A DNA stretch of 11,950 bases from Verrucomicrobiales bacterium (GCA_013003335.1 JABDJT010000004.1:1-11950), one strand, 5' to 3'. Shown: positions 1-7,557, counted from the first letter of the stretch. Notes: generated by a model not told the origin, from the letters alone. Translations and numbers: made by a program.

Positions 1-1470
1 GCCTATCCGGAGAACCGGACGCATTACCTGAACATTTTGCACGCCTCATGGCCAGCCGGCCTGGTGCTGGGGGGCATCGTCGGATGGACTTTGGATGACA
101 AGTTTCAGTGGGACTGGAAGTGGCAGCTGGCGCTTTACCTGGTTCCGACCGTCATTTACGGCCTCATGTTTTTCGGGCAGAAGTATCCCAAGTCGGAGGC
201 GTCCGAGAAAGGGATGTCGATCGGGGATATGTTCAAGGACGTCGGCCTCCTTGGTGGCCTGGTGATTTGCTACCTCCTCGCGATGTTCTTCGCGGGAATG
301 CTGACTCCGATTCTGGCGGAATCGTTTATTCCGGAGAATGCGACACCGCAGGCGATTGAGGAAGGAGCGGCCAAGGCAGCTTCCGTTTCGAAGTGGATTG
401 GATACGGGATTGGCTTCGTGCTGCTGGCGGTGATCGGTGTGATCACGAAATTCTCAATCGGTTCGGTTCTACTGTTCGTTTTGTTTATCACGCACGCGAT
501 GGTCGGCGCAGTGGAACTTGGGACAGACGGCTGGATCCAGAACATCACCGGTAACCTTTTTACCTCGGAGAGCGGCAAGTGGCTGTTCATCTGGACTTCG
601 GCGATCATGTTCGCACTGCGTTTCTGCGCGGAATGGATCGAGACGAAGCTGAAACTTTCGCCGGTGGCGCTGCTGTTTGTCTGTTCGGTGCTGGCTTTCA
701 TTGGCCTGCAGTTGGCCGGAGGAATGACGACGCTGATGGTGGCATTCGGAGCTCTTGGTCTGTATGCGATCGGCAAGACCTTTTTCTGGCCGACGATGCT
801 GGCAGTGGCTTCGGACCGCTTCCCGCGCACGGGTGCAGTTGCCATTTCGATCATGGGCGGCATCGGAATGATGTCGGCCGGATTGATCGGCTCGCCGGGC
901 CTGGGATATCTGAAAGACCGGTATGCAGGTCAGGATTTGCAGGAAGCCGATGCGGCTTTGTATGCGGAATACAAAGCGGAGAAGCCGAGTTATTTCCTGA
1001 ATCTGGCGTCCACTGAGGCGACTGGTCTCGACGGAGGAAAGCTGGGCGAGGTGCAGGGTAAATTGGCTGATGCCCGGGGAATCCTGGCTGCGGGAGAGGT
1101 GCCTCCGCTGGATCCGGCCTCGCTGGAAGGATTAAGCGATGAGGAAAAAAAGGCGGCGCAGGATAAGCAGGCTGCCAAAGAGGCAATCGCGGCGACTTTG
1201 AAAGAGGCTGGCGTGCTGCAGGAAGGCGGAACGAAGGACATGACGCTGGCTCTGAAGGCCCTGAGCCCCGCAGAAGCGCAGGTGCAGGCATCGAGTATCG
1301 TCGGTGACCGGAAAACGCTGAAGGCGGATTCCTTGATCCCGCTGACGATGGCGCTGATTTACATCGGCCTGATCATCTACTTCAAGAGTATCGGTGGTTA
1401 CAAGCCGGTGCGGATTGATGAGGCGCACAGCATTTCCGAAGGGGAAGCGCTGAAAACCGGCGAAGGTTGA
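1..1470 (+). CDS. MFS transporter, 3' part (N-terminus outside window)
   Basis: Inner-membrane transporter of the major facilitator superfamily. The frame is open from base 1 and begins in the middle of the protein (AYPENRTHYLNILHASWPAG), so the N-terminal helices lie upstream. The visible 489 residues hold about nine hydrophobic segments, for example around residues 24-31, 41-58, 80-100, 137-152, 155-178, 195-215, 220-265, 275-300 and 445-462. Conserved-looking pieces include a THYLN...HASWPAG helix and a KTFFWPTM...RFPRTGA stretch. The substrate is unknown; related PVC transporters often sit in sugar-use clusters, so a sugar or organic acid is a guess. The odd part is a soluble, Ala/Glu/Lys-rich insert of about 139 residues (roughly 305-443) before the last helix. 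The stop is followed by a strong intrinsic terminator, so the gene ends its transcription unit. The family call is firm; the substrate is not. Confidence 0.85.
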   Translation, partial: AYPENRTHYLNILHASWPAGLVLGGIVGWTLDDKFQWDWKWQLALYLVPTVIYGLMFFGQKYPKSEASEKGMSIGDMFKDVGLLGGLVICYLLAMFFAGMLTPILAESFIPENATPQAIEEGAAKAASVSKWIGYGIGFVLLAVIGVITKFSIGSVLLFVLFITHAMVGAVELGTDGWIQNITGNLFTSESGKWLFIWTSAIMFALRFCAEWIETKLKLSPVALLFVCSVLAFIGLQLAGGMTTLMVAFGALGLYAIGKTFFWPTMLAVASDRFPRTGAVAISIMGGIGMMSAGLIGSPGLGYLKDRYAGQDLQEADAALYAEYKAEKPSYFLNLASTEATGLDGGKLGEVQGKLADARGILAAGEVPPLDPASLEGLSDEEKKAAQDKQAAKEAIAATLKEAGVLQEGGTKDMTLALKALSPAEAQVQASSIVGDRKTLKADSLIPLTMALIYIGLIIYFKSIGGYKPVRIDEAHSISEGEALKTGEG

Positions 1471-1520
1471 TACCTCAGAATGGGGCGGTCGAAGGATCGC
1501 TCGAACATTTTTGAAAAGAA

Positions 1521-1555
1521 GGGGCATCCATTGCGGGTGCCCCTTTCTTCTTTTT
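1521..1555 (+). terminator. Intrinsic terminator of the MFS gene
   Basis: A nine-pair stem (GGGGCATCC at 1521-1529 with GGGTGCCCC at 1535-1543, one T-G wobble) closes a five-base loop and runs straight into a T-rich tract at 1544-1555. The flanking AAGAA and TTTCTT can lengthen the stem with a bulge. This lies 50 bases after the transporter stop and insulates the secretion gene run that follows. Confidence 0.9.
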
Positions 1556-1689
1556 CGGGTAGGAAAGTTTACACCTATTCCGAATGTGATTATTGCCGGA
1601 ATGCGGTGAAGTGACGGCAGGATGAAATGGCCGTTTCTACCACTGGATGGAGGAGTGGAGGAATTTGCTGGTTTGGCGTGAGGGAAATG

Positions 1690-1698
1690 TGTGATAAT
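1690..1698 (+). promoter_or_regulatory. Candidate extended -10 promoter for the secretion genes
   Basis: TGTGATAAT matches the extended -10 pattern TGnTATAAT except for the first base of the hexamer (GATAAT). No good -35 hexamer sits 16-18 bases upstream. If used, transcription would begin near 1705 and leave a leader of about 110 bases before the first ATPase gene. It is placed sensibly after the terminator, but short AT-rich matches like this arise by chance. Confidence 0.25.
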
Positions 1699-1814
1699 CG
1701 ATCGGATTTTTCTTTGCAACATGGCAGGATTTCCCAATAATCGCCGCCCGATTCAAGGATTCTCCTAGCCGATATCCAAATTGCTGACTTTTTTAAACGA
1801 CAAAACCTAAAGCC

Positions 1815-3491
1815 TTGTATTCAAACGAAGATTTCCTAATTGAGTTGCTTCAGGAGGGTGGCTATGTGGACGAAGCCGCCATCGAGGATGTGCGCCACAA
1901 AGGTGGGCAGGACTCGTTGCTTGAGGGCCTGTTGAAGCTGAACAAGGTGACCGAGGAGGACGTGGCAAAGACCATGGCGACAAATTCCGGGATGGATTTC
2001 CTGGATATCGGGAAGGTGGACATCGACCGGTCTGCGGTGGAAGCGGTTGAGGGAACTACAGCTCTTCGATACAAGATTGTGCCGGTAGTAAATACCGGTA
2101 CCCAGTTGGTCGTGGCGATCGCTGATCCGCTTGATTTCGACACGCTGGATTCCGTGCGGCATGTGCTGCCGATTGAGCCGGAGTTTGTCTGCGCGCCCCG
2201 GTCTCAAATCACCCAGTGTTTGCTGGAGTTTTACAGCGCTGACATGACAGACGAGCAGCGGGGCCAATTGAATACCGATTCGATTGCGGTGATGGGGGGC
2301 GAAGAATCCGAAGGCGGCGACGCCCCGATCATCAAGTTGGTTCATCAGATTTTGCAGGAGGCCTATCAAAACCGGGCGTCGGATATTCACATCGAGCCGC
2401 TGGAGAAGGAATTACGCATCCGTTATCGGATTGACGGAGCCCTTCACAAGGTGCAGTCGCATCCCACTTCTCTGCTTTCGGCAGTGATCAGCCGGATCAA
2501 GATTATGACCGGCTCGATGTCGATTGCGGAAAAACGCGTTCCGCAAGACGGCCGGATTCAGGCGAAAATGGGAGACAGTGATCTCGATCTTCGTGTTTCA
2601 ACCGTTCCCACGACCTTCGGTGAAAGTGTGGTGATGCGGATTTTGGATAAAAGCTCGCTGTCTCTCGGATTGCCGCAGCTGGGATTTTTCAGCGACGATC
2701 AGGAAACCTTTGATCAGATGATCCGACTTCCTGATGGGATCCTGCTGGTGACAGGGCCGACCGGGTCGGGGAAAACGACGACCTTGTATGCCTGTTTAAA
2801 CTCGATCAACAAGCCGGACCGGAAAATCATCACGGTGGAAGACCCGGTGGAATATTTGCTTTCCGGAATCAATCAGGTCCAGGTGAAAGAGGATATTGGA
2901 ATGACTTTTGCGGCCGCTCTCCGTTCCATTTTGCGACAGGCGCCGAACATCATTATGATCGGGGAGATTCGGGATTTGGAAACGGCATCCATTGCGATCA
3001 ATGCCTCACTGACTGGTCACCTGGTATTTTCGACGCTTCACACGAACGATGCGCCGTCGGCAGTCGCCCGTCTGGCGGACATCGGAGTAAAGAAATTCCT
3101 CGTGGCCAGTGCTGTTCGAGCCATCATGGCTCAGCGATTGGTGAGGAAGATTTGTCCGGAATGCGCGAAGGAAGGCGAACTGACTCTCAAGGAGATGCGG
3201 GCACTGAACCTGTCGGAGGATCAAATGTCCGATGCGGATATCAAGGAAGGAGTCGGGTGCCGGACATGCCGAATGACAGGTTTCAAAGGGCGGATGGGCA
3301 TCTTCGAGATTTTCAAGATTTCGGAGGAAGTCAGTCACCTGATCAACGGGGATGAATCGACGCCCCAACTCCGTAAGCGGGCCCGCGAACTGGGCATGCG
3401 GACTCTCCGGGAAGATGGGGTCCGAAAAGTCCTGTCCGGTCTGACCACGGCCAGCGAAGTCGTGCGGGTGACCATGTCGGATTCAGATTGA
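1815..3491 (+). CDS. gspE: GspE/PilB-type assembly ATPase, first of two paralogs
   Basis: Cytoplasmic hexameric ATPase that powers pseudopilus or pilus assembly in type II secretion and type IV pilus machines. The 558-residue length is normal. An N-terminal GspE_N/MshEN-like region (about 1-150) is followed by the ASDIHIEP segment (about 189-196) and the RecA-like core: Walker A GPTGSGKTT 314-322, Asp box VEDPVEY 341-347, Walker B with GEIRD from G383, and His box STLHTND 406-412. A four-cysteine zinc site (C447, C450, C482, C485) and the ELGMRTLREDG tail mark it as an assembly ATPase of the GspE/PilB type rather than a PilT retraction motor. The stretch before Walker B reads LRQAPN (A376, N378) where the second paralog has LRQDPD. 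The start is TTG: an in-frame TAA at 1794-1796 rules out an earlier start, and no clear Shine-Dalgarno is seen. The gene lies 37 bases before its paralog and is probably cotranscribed with it. Confidence 0.93.
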   Translation: MYSNEDFLIELLQEGGYVDEAAIEDVRHKGGQDSLLEGLLKLNKVTEEDVAKTMATNSGMDFLDIGKVDIDRSAVEAVEGTTALRYKIVPVVNTGTQLVVAIADPLDFDTLDSVRHVLPIEPEFVCAPRSQITQCLLEFYSADMTDEQRGQLNTDSIAVMGGEESEGGDAPIIKLVHQILQEAYQNRASDIHIEPLEKELRIRYRIDGALHKVQSHPTSLLSAVISRIKIMTGSMSIAEKRVPQDGRIQAKMGDSDLDLRVSTVPTTFGESVVMRILDKSSLSLGLPQLGFFSDDQETFDQMIRLPDGILLVTGPTGSGKTTTLYACLNSINKPDRKIITVEDPVEYLLSGINQVQVKEDIGMTFAAALRSILRQAPNIIMIGEIRDLETASIAINASLTGHLVFSTLHTNDAPSAVARLADIGVKKFLVASAVRAIMAQRLVRKICPECAKEGELTLKEMRALNLSEDQMSDADIKEGVGCRTCRMTGFKGRMGIFEIFKISEEVSHLINGDESTPQLRKRARELGMRTLREDGVRKVLSGLTTASEVVRVTMSDSD

Positions 3492-3528
3492 TGGGAAGAT
3501 TGAATTAGAAGAGGAAAAAAAATCGTTC

Positions 3529-5241
3529 ATGAATGTAGACAGCGTCATTGATTTACTGATCTCCCGGGGACTAACGGACGAAGGTTCGAAGGATGACCTG
3601 ATCGTCGCCGCCAATAACTCCGATATGTCAATTGCCGACGTTTTGGAGGAGCGCGGAATCATCCAGGTGGATCAGTTGTATCAACTCGTCGCGCAGGATA
3701 TTGGCGGTGTGTATTACGATTTGACTGATTTCGACCCGCCGGAGCAGGTGCTGCGGGCGATACCGGGCGGCACAGCCAAGCTTCATGAAGCTTTCCCGAT
3801 TCAATTTACCGATGACGGCTTGCAGGTCGCGCTGGTCAATCCGCTGGATCCGCAAGCAATCGAGGAACTCGCTTTTTCGTTGGGCCACACCTTGATTCCG
3901 GCCGTGGCCCCGCCAGAGCAAATTACTGCTCTAATCGAGCGATACTATGGAGGTGGTGCAGGTGGCGAAGGTGCCGAGGGTGAAGGTGCACCCGAACCGT
4001 CTGCCGAAATGAGCTCCGTTTTGGCGGACCTGCAGGAAGAAGTGTCGAGAATCGCCGCAGGCGAAGATGAAGAAGAAGCTGCGAATTCAGCTCCGATCAT
4101 CCGTTACGTCGATCTGGTCCTCTACCAGGCAATCAAAGAGCAGGCGTCCGACATTCACTTCGAGCCCTTCGAAAACGATTTCAAGATTCGCTACCGGGTG
4201 GATGGAGCTTTGTATGAAATGGCACCGCCGCCCCAGCATCTCAAGGCCTCGATCATTTCGCGGGTCAAGGTCATGTCGAACCTGAACATTGCAGAAACTC
4301 GTCTGCCTCAGGATGGCCGCATTACTCAGACTGTGAACAATCAGCCGATCGACATGCGGGTGTCCACGCTCCCGACGGCTCACGGCGAAAGTGTCGTGCT
4401 CCGGGTCCTCGATCGGTCCAACGTGAACCTTGACCTCGAGAACCTGAATTTTCCGCCGGAGCTATACGAATACGTCAACGACACAATTCTCAAGCCCAAT
4501 GGCATTTTCATCTGCACCGGACCGACCGGAGCGGGGAAAACGACCACCCTGTATGCCTGCCTTCGCAAAATCAACACCGTCGACACCAAGTTGCTGACTG
4601 CCGAAGATCCGGTGGAATACGACATCGACGGTATCCTGCAGGTACCGGTTCAGGAAAATATCGGCCTCACATTCGGTCGGGCACTTCGGGCCTTCCTCCG
4701 GCAGGATCCGGACCGTATTCTGGTGGGAGAGATGCGGGATCTGGAAACCGCGCAGATCGCGATCCAGGCGTCCCTTACCGGTCACTTGGTGCTAAGCACG
4801 CTCCACACCAACGATGCGCCCGGAGCTGTCACCCGTCTCATTGACATGGGTTGTGAACCGTTTCTCGTGGCTGCCACGCTCGAAGGCGTGCTCGGGCAAC
4901 GTCTGCTCCGTCGAATTTGCGCGGAATGCAAGACCTCCTATCGTCCCAGCGAAGCTGTTTTGGCTCAGGTTGGACTTACTTCGGCAGAGGTTGGAGAAAA
5001 GGAATTTTTCACGGGGCAGGGGTGTGATGCCTGCAACGATACCGGCTACAAAGGCCGCCAGGGGCTCTTCGAATTGCTCGATATGACCGATCCGATTCGC
5101 GAATTGATCACCCAGCGGGCTGCTACCGTTGTTCTAAAGCAAAAAGCCGAGGAACTTGGTATGCGAACCCTCCGGGAAGACGGAATTCGAAACATTTTCG
5201 AAGGAATCACCACGATTGAAGAAGTTCTCAAATACACCTGA
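3529..5241 (+). CDS. gspE: GspE/PilB-type assembly ATPase, second paralog
   Basis: A second complete ATPase of the same family, 570 residues, directly after the first. All catalytic motifs are present: Walker A GPTGAGKTT 331-339, Asp box AEDPVEY 358-364, LRQDPD at 390-395, Walker B ending GEMRD 400-404, His box STLHTND 423-429, and a zinc site at C464, C467, C499 and C502. The GEMRD form resembles PilT proteins, but the four cysteines and the long N-terminal domain favour an assembly motor. A low-complexity Gly/Glu linker (141-161) and an acidic patch (E179-E183) join the N-terminal domain to the core; the first paralog has a shorter joint there. The ATG at 3529 has a GAGGA at 3511-3515, somewhat far upstream (13 bases). 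The paralogs are similar throughout the core and the ELGMRTLREDG tail, which suggests an old duplication. Whether they form one mixed hexamer or serve two machines cannot be told from sequence. Confidence 0.93.
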   Translation: MNVDSVIDLLISRGLTDEGSKDDLIVAANNSDMSIADVLEERGIIQVDQLYQLVAQDIGGVYYDLTDFDPPEQVLRAIPGGTAKLHEAFPIQFTDDGLQVALVNPLDPQAIEELAFSLGHTLIPAVAPPEQITALIERYYGGGAGGEGAEGEGAPEPSAEMSSVLADLQEEVSRIAAGEDEEEAANSAPIIRYVDLVLYQAIKEQASDIHFEPFENDFKIRYRVDGALYEMAPPPQHLKASIISRVKVMSNLNIAETRLPQDGRITQTVNNQPIDMRVSTLPTAHGESVVLRVLDRSNVNLDLENLNFPPELYEYVNDTILKPNGIFICTGPTGAGKTTTLYACLRKINTVDTKLLTAEDPVEYDIDGILQVPVQENIGLTFGRALRAFLRQDPDRILVGEMRDLETAQIAIQASLTGHLVLSTLHTNDAPGAVTRLIDMGCEPFLVAATLEGVLGQRLLRRICAECKTSYRPSEAVLAQVGLTSAEVGEKEFFTGQGCDACNDTGYKGRQGLFELLDMTDPIRELITQRAATVVLKQKAEELGMRTLREDGIRNIFEGITTIEEVLKYT

Positions 5242-5338
5242 TCAAATTTCCGTGACAACGGGCCGCGACATTTCATAAACTGACTGACTCACGGAACAGA
5301 AATCTTTCCCGCAACGGAACAACAAACTCCTCCCGACA

Positions 5339-6613
5339 ATGCCAAATTTTGAATACATTGCTCTCGATGCCAAAGGTGACGAAACGACTGGAGCCGTCAC
5401 CGCAAACGATGAGGCAGACGCCATCGCCCAGCTTCGGAAAAGCGGGCTGTATCCCACGCAAGTAGCACCCCAGGGAGCCGGCGGTGTATCGTCCGCGGCA
5501 AAGCGGCGCGCCAAGAAGGGGCAACGCTCCAAAAAAGGCGCCAAAGGTGGAGCCGGCGGTCGCGTCGCCGGCAAGGTGCTCATGATTTTTACCCGGCAGC
5601 TCGCCACTCTCGTGGACGCCGGACTTCCTCTGCTCCGTGGACTTTCAGTCTTGGGTAACCAGGAAAAAAACAAGGTGATGGCCGGAACCATTCACCACCT
5701 CGCCGATTCCGTCTCCGGTGGCGGAACTTTCTCCGAATCTCTCGGTCAGCACCCGAAGATTTTCGATAAACTGTACGTCAACATGGTCAAGGCCGGCGAA
5801 CTCGGTGGGGTCCTCGAACTGGTCCTGAATCGTCTGGCCGAGTACCAGGAAAAAGCCCAGAAACTGAAAAACAAGATCGTGGCCGCCATGGTCTATCCGA
5901 TCATCGTGATCATCATCGCGATCGGGATCTTGATTTTCCTCATGACCGTCATTGTTCCAAAATTCGAGCAGATTTTTTCGGAGATGCTCGGGGACAAACC
6001 GCTACCCGGGATCACCCAGTTTGTGATTGGAATCAGCCGCGGAATTCAGGGGAACTGGATCTTTCTCCTCGTGGGATTCGTCTTACTCTTTATCGGTTGG
6101 AAAGCATTTTCCATGACGAAAGGCGGACGCCTGGTCATTGACCGGTTAAAACTGCGAATGCCAGTGTTCGGTCCCGTTCAGTTGAAAAGCGCTATTTCCC
6201 GTTTCACACGGACTCTCGGGACGCTGGTAACTTCTGGTGTTCCAATTCTACAGGCACTCAACATCACCCGCGATACTGCCGGGAATGTCGTTGTTTCCAA
6301 TGCCATCGATAAGGTTCACGAGGCGGTGCGCGAAGGGGAATCCGTCGTGGCACCACTTGAAGCCAGCCGAATCTTCCCTCCCATGGTGATTAGTATGGTC
6401 GACGTCGGCGAAGAAACCGGTCAGTTGCCTGACATGCTTTTGAAAATCGCGGATGTGTACGACGACGAAGTCGACAACGCTGTCGATGCCATGACTTCTC
6501 TGATTGAACCGATCATGATCGTGCTGCTCGCGCTCATCGTTGGTACGATCGTAATTGCCCTGTTCATGCCGATGATTACGATCTTGCAGGAACTCAACAA
6601 CCAGAGCGGCTAG
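5339..6613 (+). CDS. gspF: GspF/PilC-type inner-membrane platform protein
   Basis: Polytopic inner-membrane platform that couples the ATPase to pilin or pseudopilin insertion. At 424 residues it has the family's usual length and plan: a short N-terminal region beginning PNFEYIALDAKG, then two T2SSF domains. The first contains FTRQLATLVDAGLPLLRGL and the second FTRTLGTLVTSGVPILQAL, the typical paired repeat. Membrane segments are near 185-210, 240-257 and 391-415. The VDVGEETGQL motif of the second domain is present. Between the N-terminal region and the first domain is a very basic Gly/Lys/Arg linker (about 55-79, 11 basic residues of 25). The ATG at 5339 is chosen from family alignment; no good Shine-Dalgarno precedes it. 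It follows the second ATPase by 97 bases and precedes the prepilin by 80, the common order of an E-F-G core. Confidence 0.92.
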   Translation: MPNFEYIALDAKGDETTGAVTANDEADAIAQLRKSGLYPTQVAPQGAGGVSSAAKRRAKKGQRSKKGAKGGAGGRVAGKVLMIFTRQLATLVDAGLPLLRGLSVLGNQEKNKVMAGTIHHLADSVSGGGTFSESLGQHPKIFDKLYVNMVKAGELGGVLELVLNRLAEYQEKAQKLKNKIVAAMVYPIIVIIIAIGILIFLMTVIVPKFEQIFSEMLGDKPLPGITQFVIGISRGIQGNWIFLLVGFVLLFIGWKAFSMTKGGRLVIDRLKLRMPVFGPVQLKSAISRFTRTLGTLVTSGVPILQALNITRDTAGNVVVSNAIDKVHEAVREGESVVAPLEASRIFPPMVISMVDVGEETGQLPDMLLKIADVYDDEVDNAVDAMTSLIEPIMIVLLALIVGTIVIALFMPMITILQELNNQSG

Positions 6614-6631
6614 AAGAACTCCAAAGCATTC

Positions 6632-6651
6632 CTCCCGAAACCACCCGGGAG
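6632..6651 (+). other. Small hairpin between gspF and the prepilin gene
   Basis: CTCCCG at 6632-6637 can pair with CGGGAG at 6646-6651 around an eight-base loop. No T tract follows, so it is not an ordinary terminator. It could be an RNA-stabilising or partial attenuating element that sets different levels for the platform protein and the more abundant prepilin, but a six-pair stem may also be chance. Confidence 0.3.
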
Positions 6652-6677
6652 AACTGTATTGACATTGTAAAACATTC

Positions 6678-6683
6678 AGGTGA
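6678..6683 (+). promoter_or_regulatory. Shine-Dalgarno of the prepilin gene
   Basis: AGGTGA lies ten bases before the ATG at 6694. It is the best ribosome binding site in the secretion gene run and supports this start, which also gives a short basic leader directly before the prepilin cleavage site. Confidence 0.6.
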
Positions 6684-6693
6684 CCCTGATCTC

Positions 6694-7287
6694 ATGAAAA
6701 TCCGGAGAAAAAATACCCTGTCCGGCGGGTTCAGCCTTGTGGAATTGCTTGTCGTCATTTCCATCATCGTCATTCTCGCATCTCTTATCATCGCCTCGCT
6801 GCCGGGGATCCAGAACAAGGCCAACCGGAACCAGGTCCAGAATTTCATGGCCGAACTCGAAAGTGGCCTTGAGAAATACCAGATCGACCACGGCATTTAT
6901 CCTCAAAATCCAAGCGGAAGCAATGGAGACCGGGATTCCACCGGGATCGAAGGAGCCAAGGTGCTCTACCAGCATCTCTCCGGTGATTACCTGATGGACG
7001 ACGGAAAAGTCGATCCCGACGAAAAGATCTATGTTCTCCGGCTTGATTACTGGACCAGCGAACGAAATTCGAAAAATCCCCGGTCGGTCAAAACTTCCGA
7101 CGGCTATACGATTGTCGACACCTACGGATCGCCTGTCCGGTATATTGCCGACCCGCCAAATATCAGCCCGGAAGAGCGGAAAACGTTCAATCCCACCTAC
7201 GATCTTTGGTCGACAGCCGGCAACGAAGGGGATCCCGACGATTTCAGCGTGCAGGCAAACTACATCACGAACTGGCAGTCGAAGTAG
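6694..7287 (+). CDS. gspG: GspG-like type II secretion prepilin (major pseudopilin type)
   Basis: Class III signal-peptide protein that would be cut by a prepilin peptidase and assembled into a pseudopilus. The leader MKIRRKNTLSGG is basic and ends in glycine. Cleavage after G12 would give F13 as residue +1 and E17 as the conserved +5 glutamate, in FSLVELLVVI, followed by a hydrophobic helix to about residue 34. Next come the amphipathic helix (QNFMAELESGLEKYQIDHG) and YPQNPSG, typical of GspG. The C-terminal YDLWSTAGNEGDPDD resembles the GspG calcium-site region. At 197 residues it is longer than classical GspG (about 140-150); the extra length is an Asp/Ser-rich middle region (about 68-150). 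No prepilin peptidase is visible here. It is the last gene of the plus-strand run. GspG is preferred over a type IV pilin because of the YPxNPxG and YDLWS features. Confidence 0.9.
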   Translation: MKIRRKNTLSGGFSLVELLVVISIIVILASLIIASLPGIQNKANRNQVQNFMAELESGLEKYQIDHGIYPQNPSGSNGDRDSTGIEGAKVLYQHLSGDYLMDDGKVDPDEKIYVLRLDYWTSERNSKNPRSVKTSDGYTIVDTYGSPVRYIADPPNISPEERKTFNPTYDLWSTAGNEGDPDDFSVQANYITNWQSK

Positions 7288-7291
7288 AAAG

Positions 7292-7455
7292 GACCTTCAA
7301 CCCGTTCTGACGGGGTCAATTCGCCAAGCCGACCCTGTTGATTCGTTTCCTTATTCGGGAAACCCGGAAAGAGTGGAGCGGGACCATCTTTTGAAGGATA
7401 GCCCCGCTCCGGAGGAACCGCTTGTTTTGCCTTACCCGGCTTTGAATTAGCCGGG
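7292..7455. other. Cluster of four inverted repeats after the prepilin gene
   Basis: Four small hairpins follow one another in the gene-free stretch. CCCGT/ACGGG at 7301-7314 has outer GACC/GGTC pairs. GTTTCC/GGAAAC lies at 7345-7363. GGAGCGGG/CCCGCTCC at 7375-7410 has a 20-base loop that can itself pair (ATCTT/AAGGAT with a TTGA loop). CCCGGCT/AGCCGGG at 7435-7455 closes a seven-base loop. None is followed by a clean T run on either strand, though CTTCTGTCTTC after the last is pyrimidine-rich. Together they may end or protect the prepilin transcript. No gene is seen between 7288 and 7589. Confidence 0.5.
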
Positions 7456-7532
7456 CACTGCTTCTGTCTTCATACTTAGGACGATTGAAATCGGATTTTA
7501 AGTCACGAATTTTGCATTTTTTTGAAAACATC

Positions 7533-7557
7533 CCACGAATATGCGAATCCGTCGTGG
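7533..7557 (-). terminator. Possible terminator of the omega-amidase gene
   Basis: CCACGA at 7533-7538 pairs with TCGTGG at 7552-7557 around a 13-base loop. Read on the minus strand it lies 33 bases after the amidase stop and is followed by GATGTTTTC, a weak T-rich tail. The large loop and short tail make this only a candidate. Confidence 0.3.

Larger units (their letters stand above)
1471..1814. other. Intergenic region between transporter and secretion gene run
   Basis: 344 bases without a credible gene. The first 85 hold the transporter's terminator. From about 1556 to 1814 I see only very short reading frames with no coding character. A possible extended -10 promoter element lies at 1690-1698. 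The last 30 bases before the TTG start at 1815 are A/T-rich (a run of six T then AAA) and contain an in-frame TAA at 1794-1796, which stops the next gene from starting further upstream. Confidence 0.6.

Noticed and set aside
1132..1737. Minus-strand open frame across the transporter end and intergenic region
   Set aside because: It runs through the plus-strand terminator and is antisense to coding sequence; no domain or codon signal supports it.
1720..1740. TGGCAGG resembling half of a sigma-54 promoter
   Set aside because: The required GC about ten bases after the GG is absent, so the -12 element is missing.
1815..5241. Possible pseudogene or assembly duplication of one ATPase
   Set aside because: The two copies differ throughout at protein level, have different linkers and both keep all catalytic motifs, so they are diverged functional paralogs.
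3529..5241. Second ATPase as a PilT retraction motor
   Set aside because: The GEMRD Walker B form is PilT-like, but the long N-terminal domain and the CxxC...CxxC zinc site are features of assembly ATPases.
6659..6664. Perfect TTGACA -35 hexamer before the prepilin gene
   Set aside because: No acceptable -10 hexamer lies 16-18 bases downstream (GACCCT there), and a start site would leave almost no leader before the ATG at 6694.
7031..7450. Open frame overlapping the prepilin gene and running past its stop
   Set aside because: It is in another frame of a well-supported gene and has no recognisable product; the end merely spans the hairpin region.
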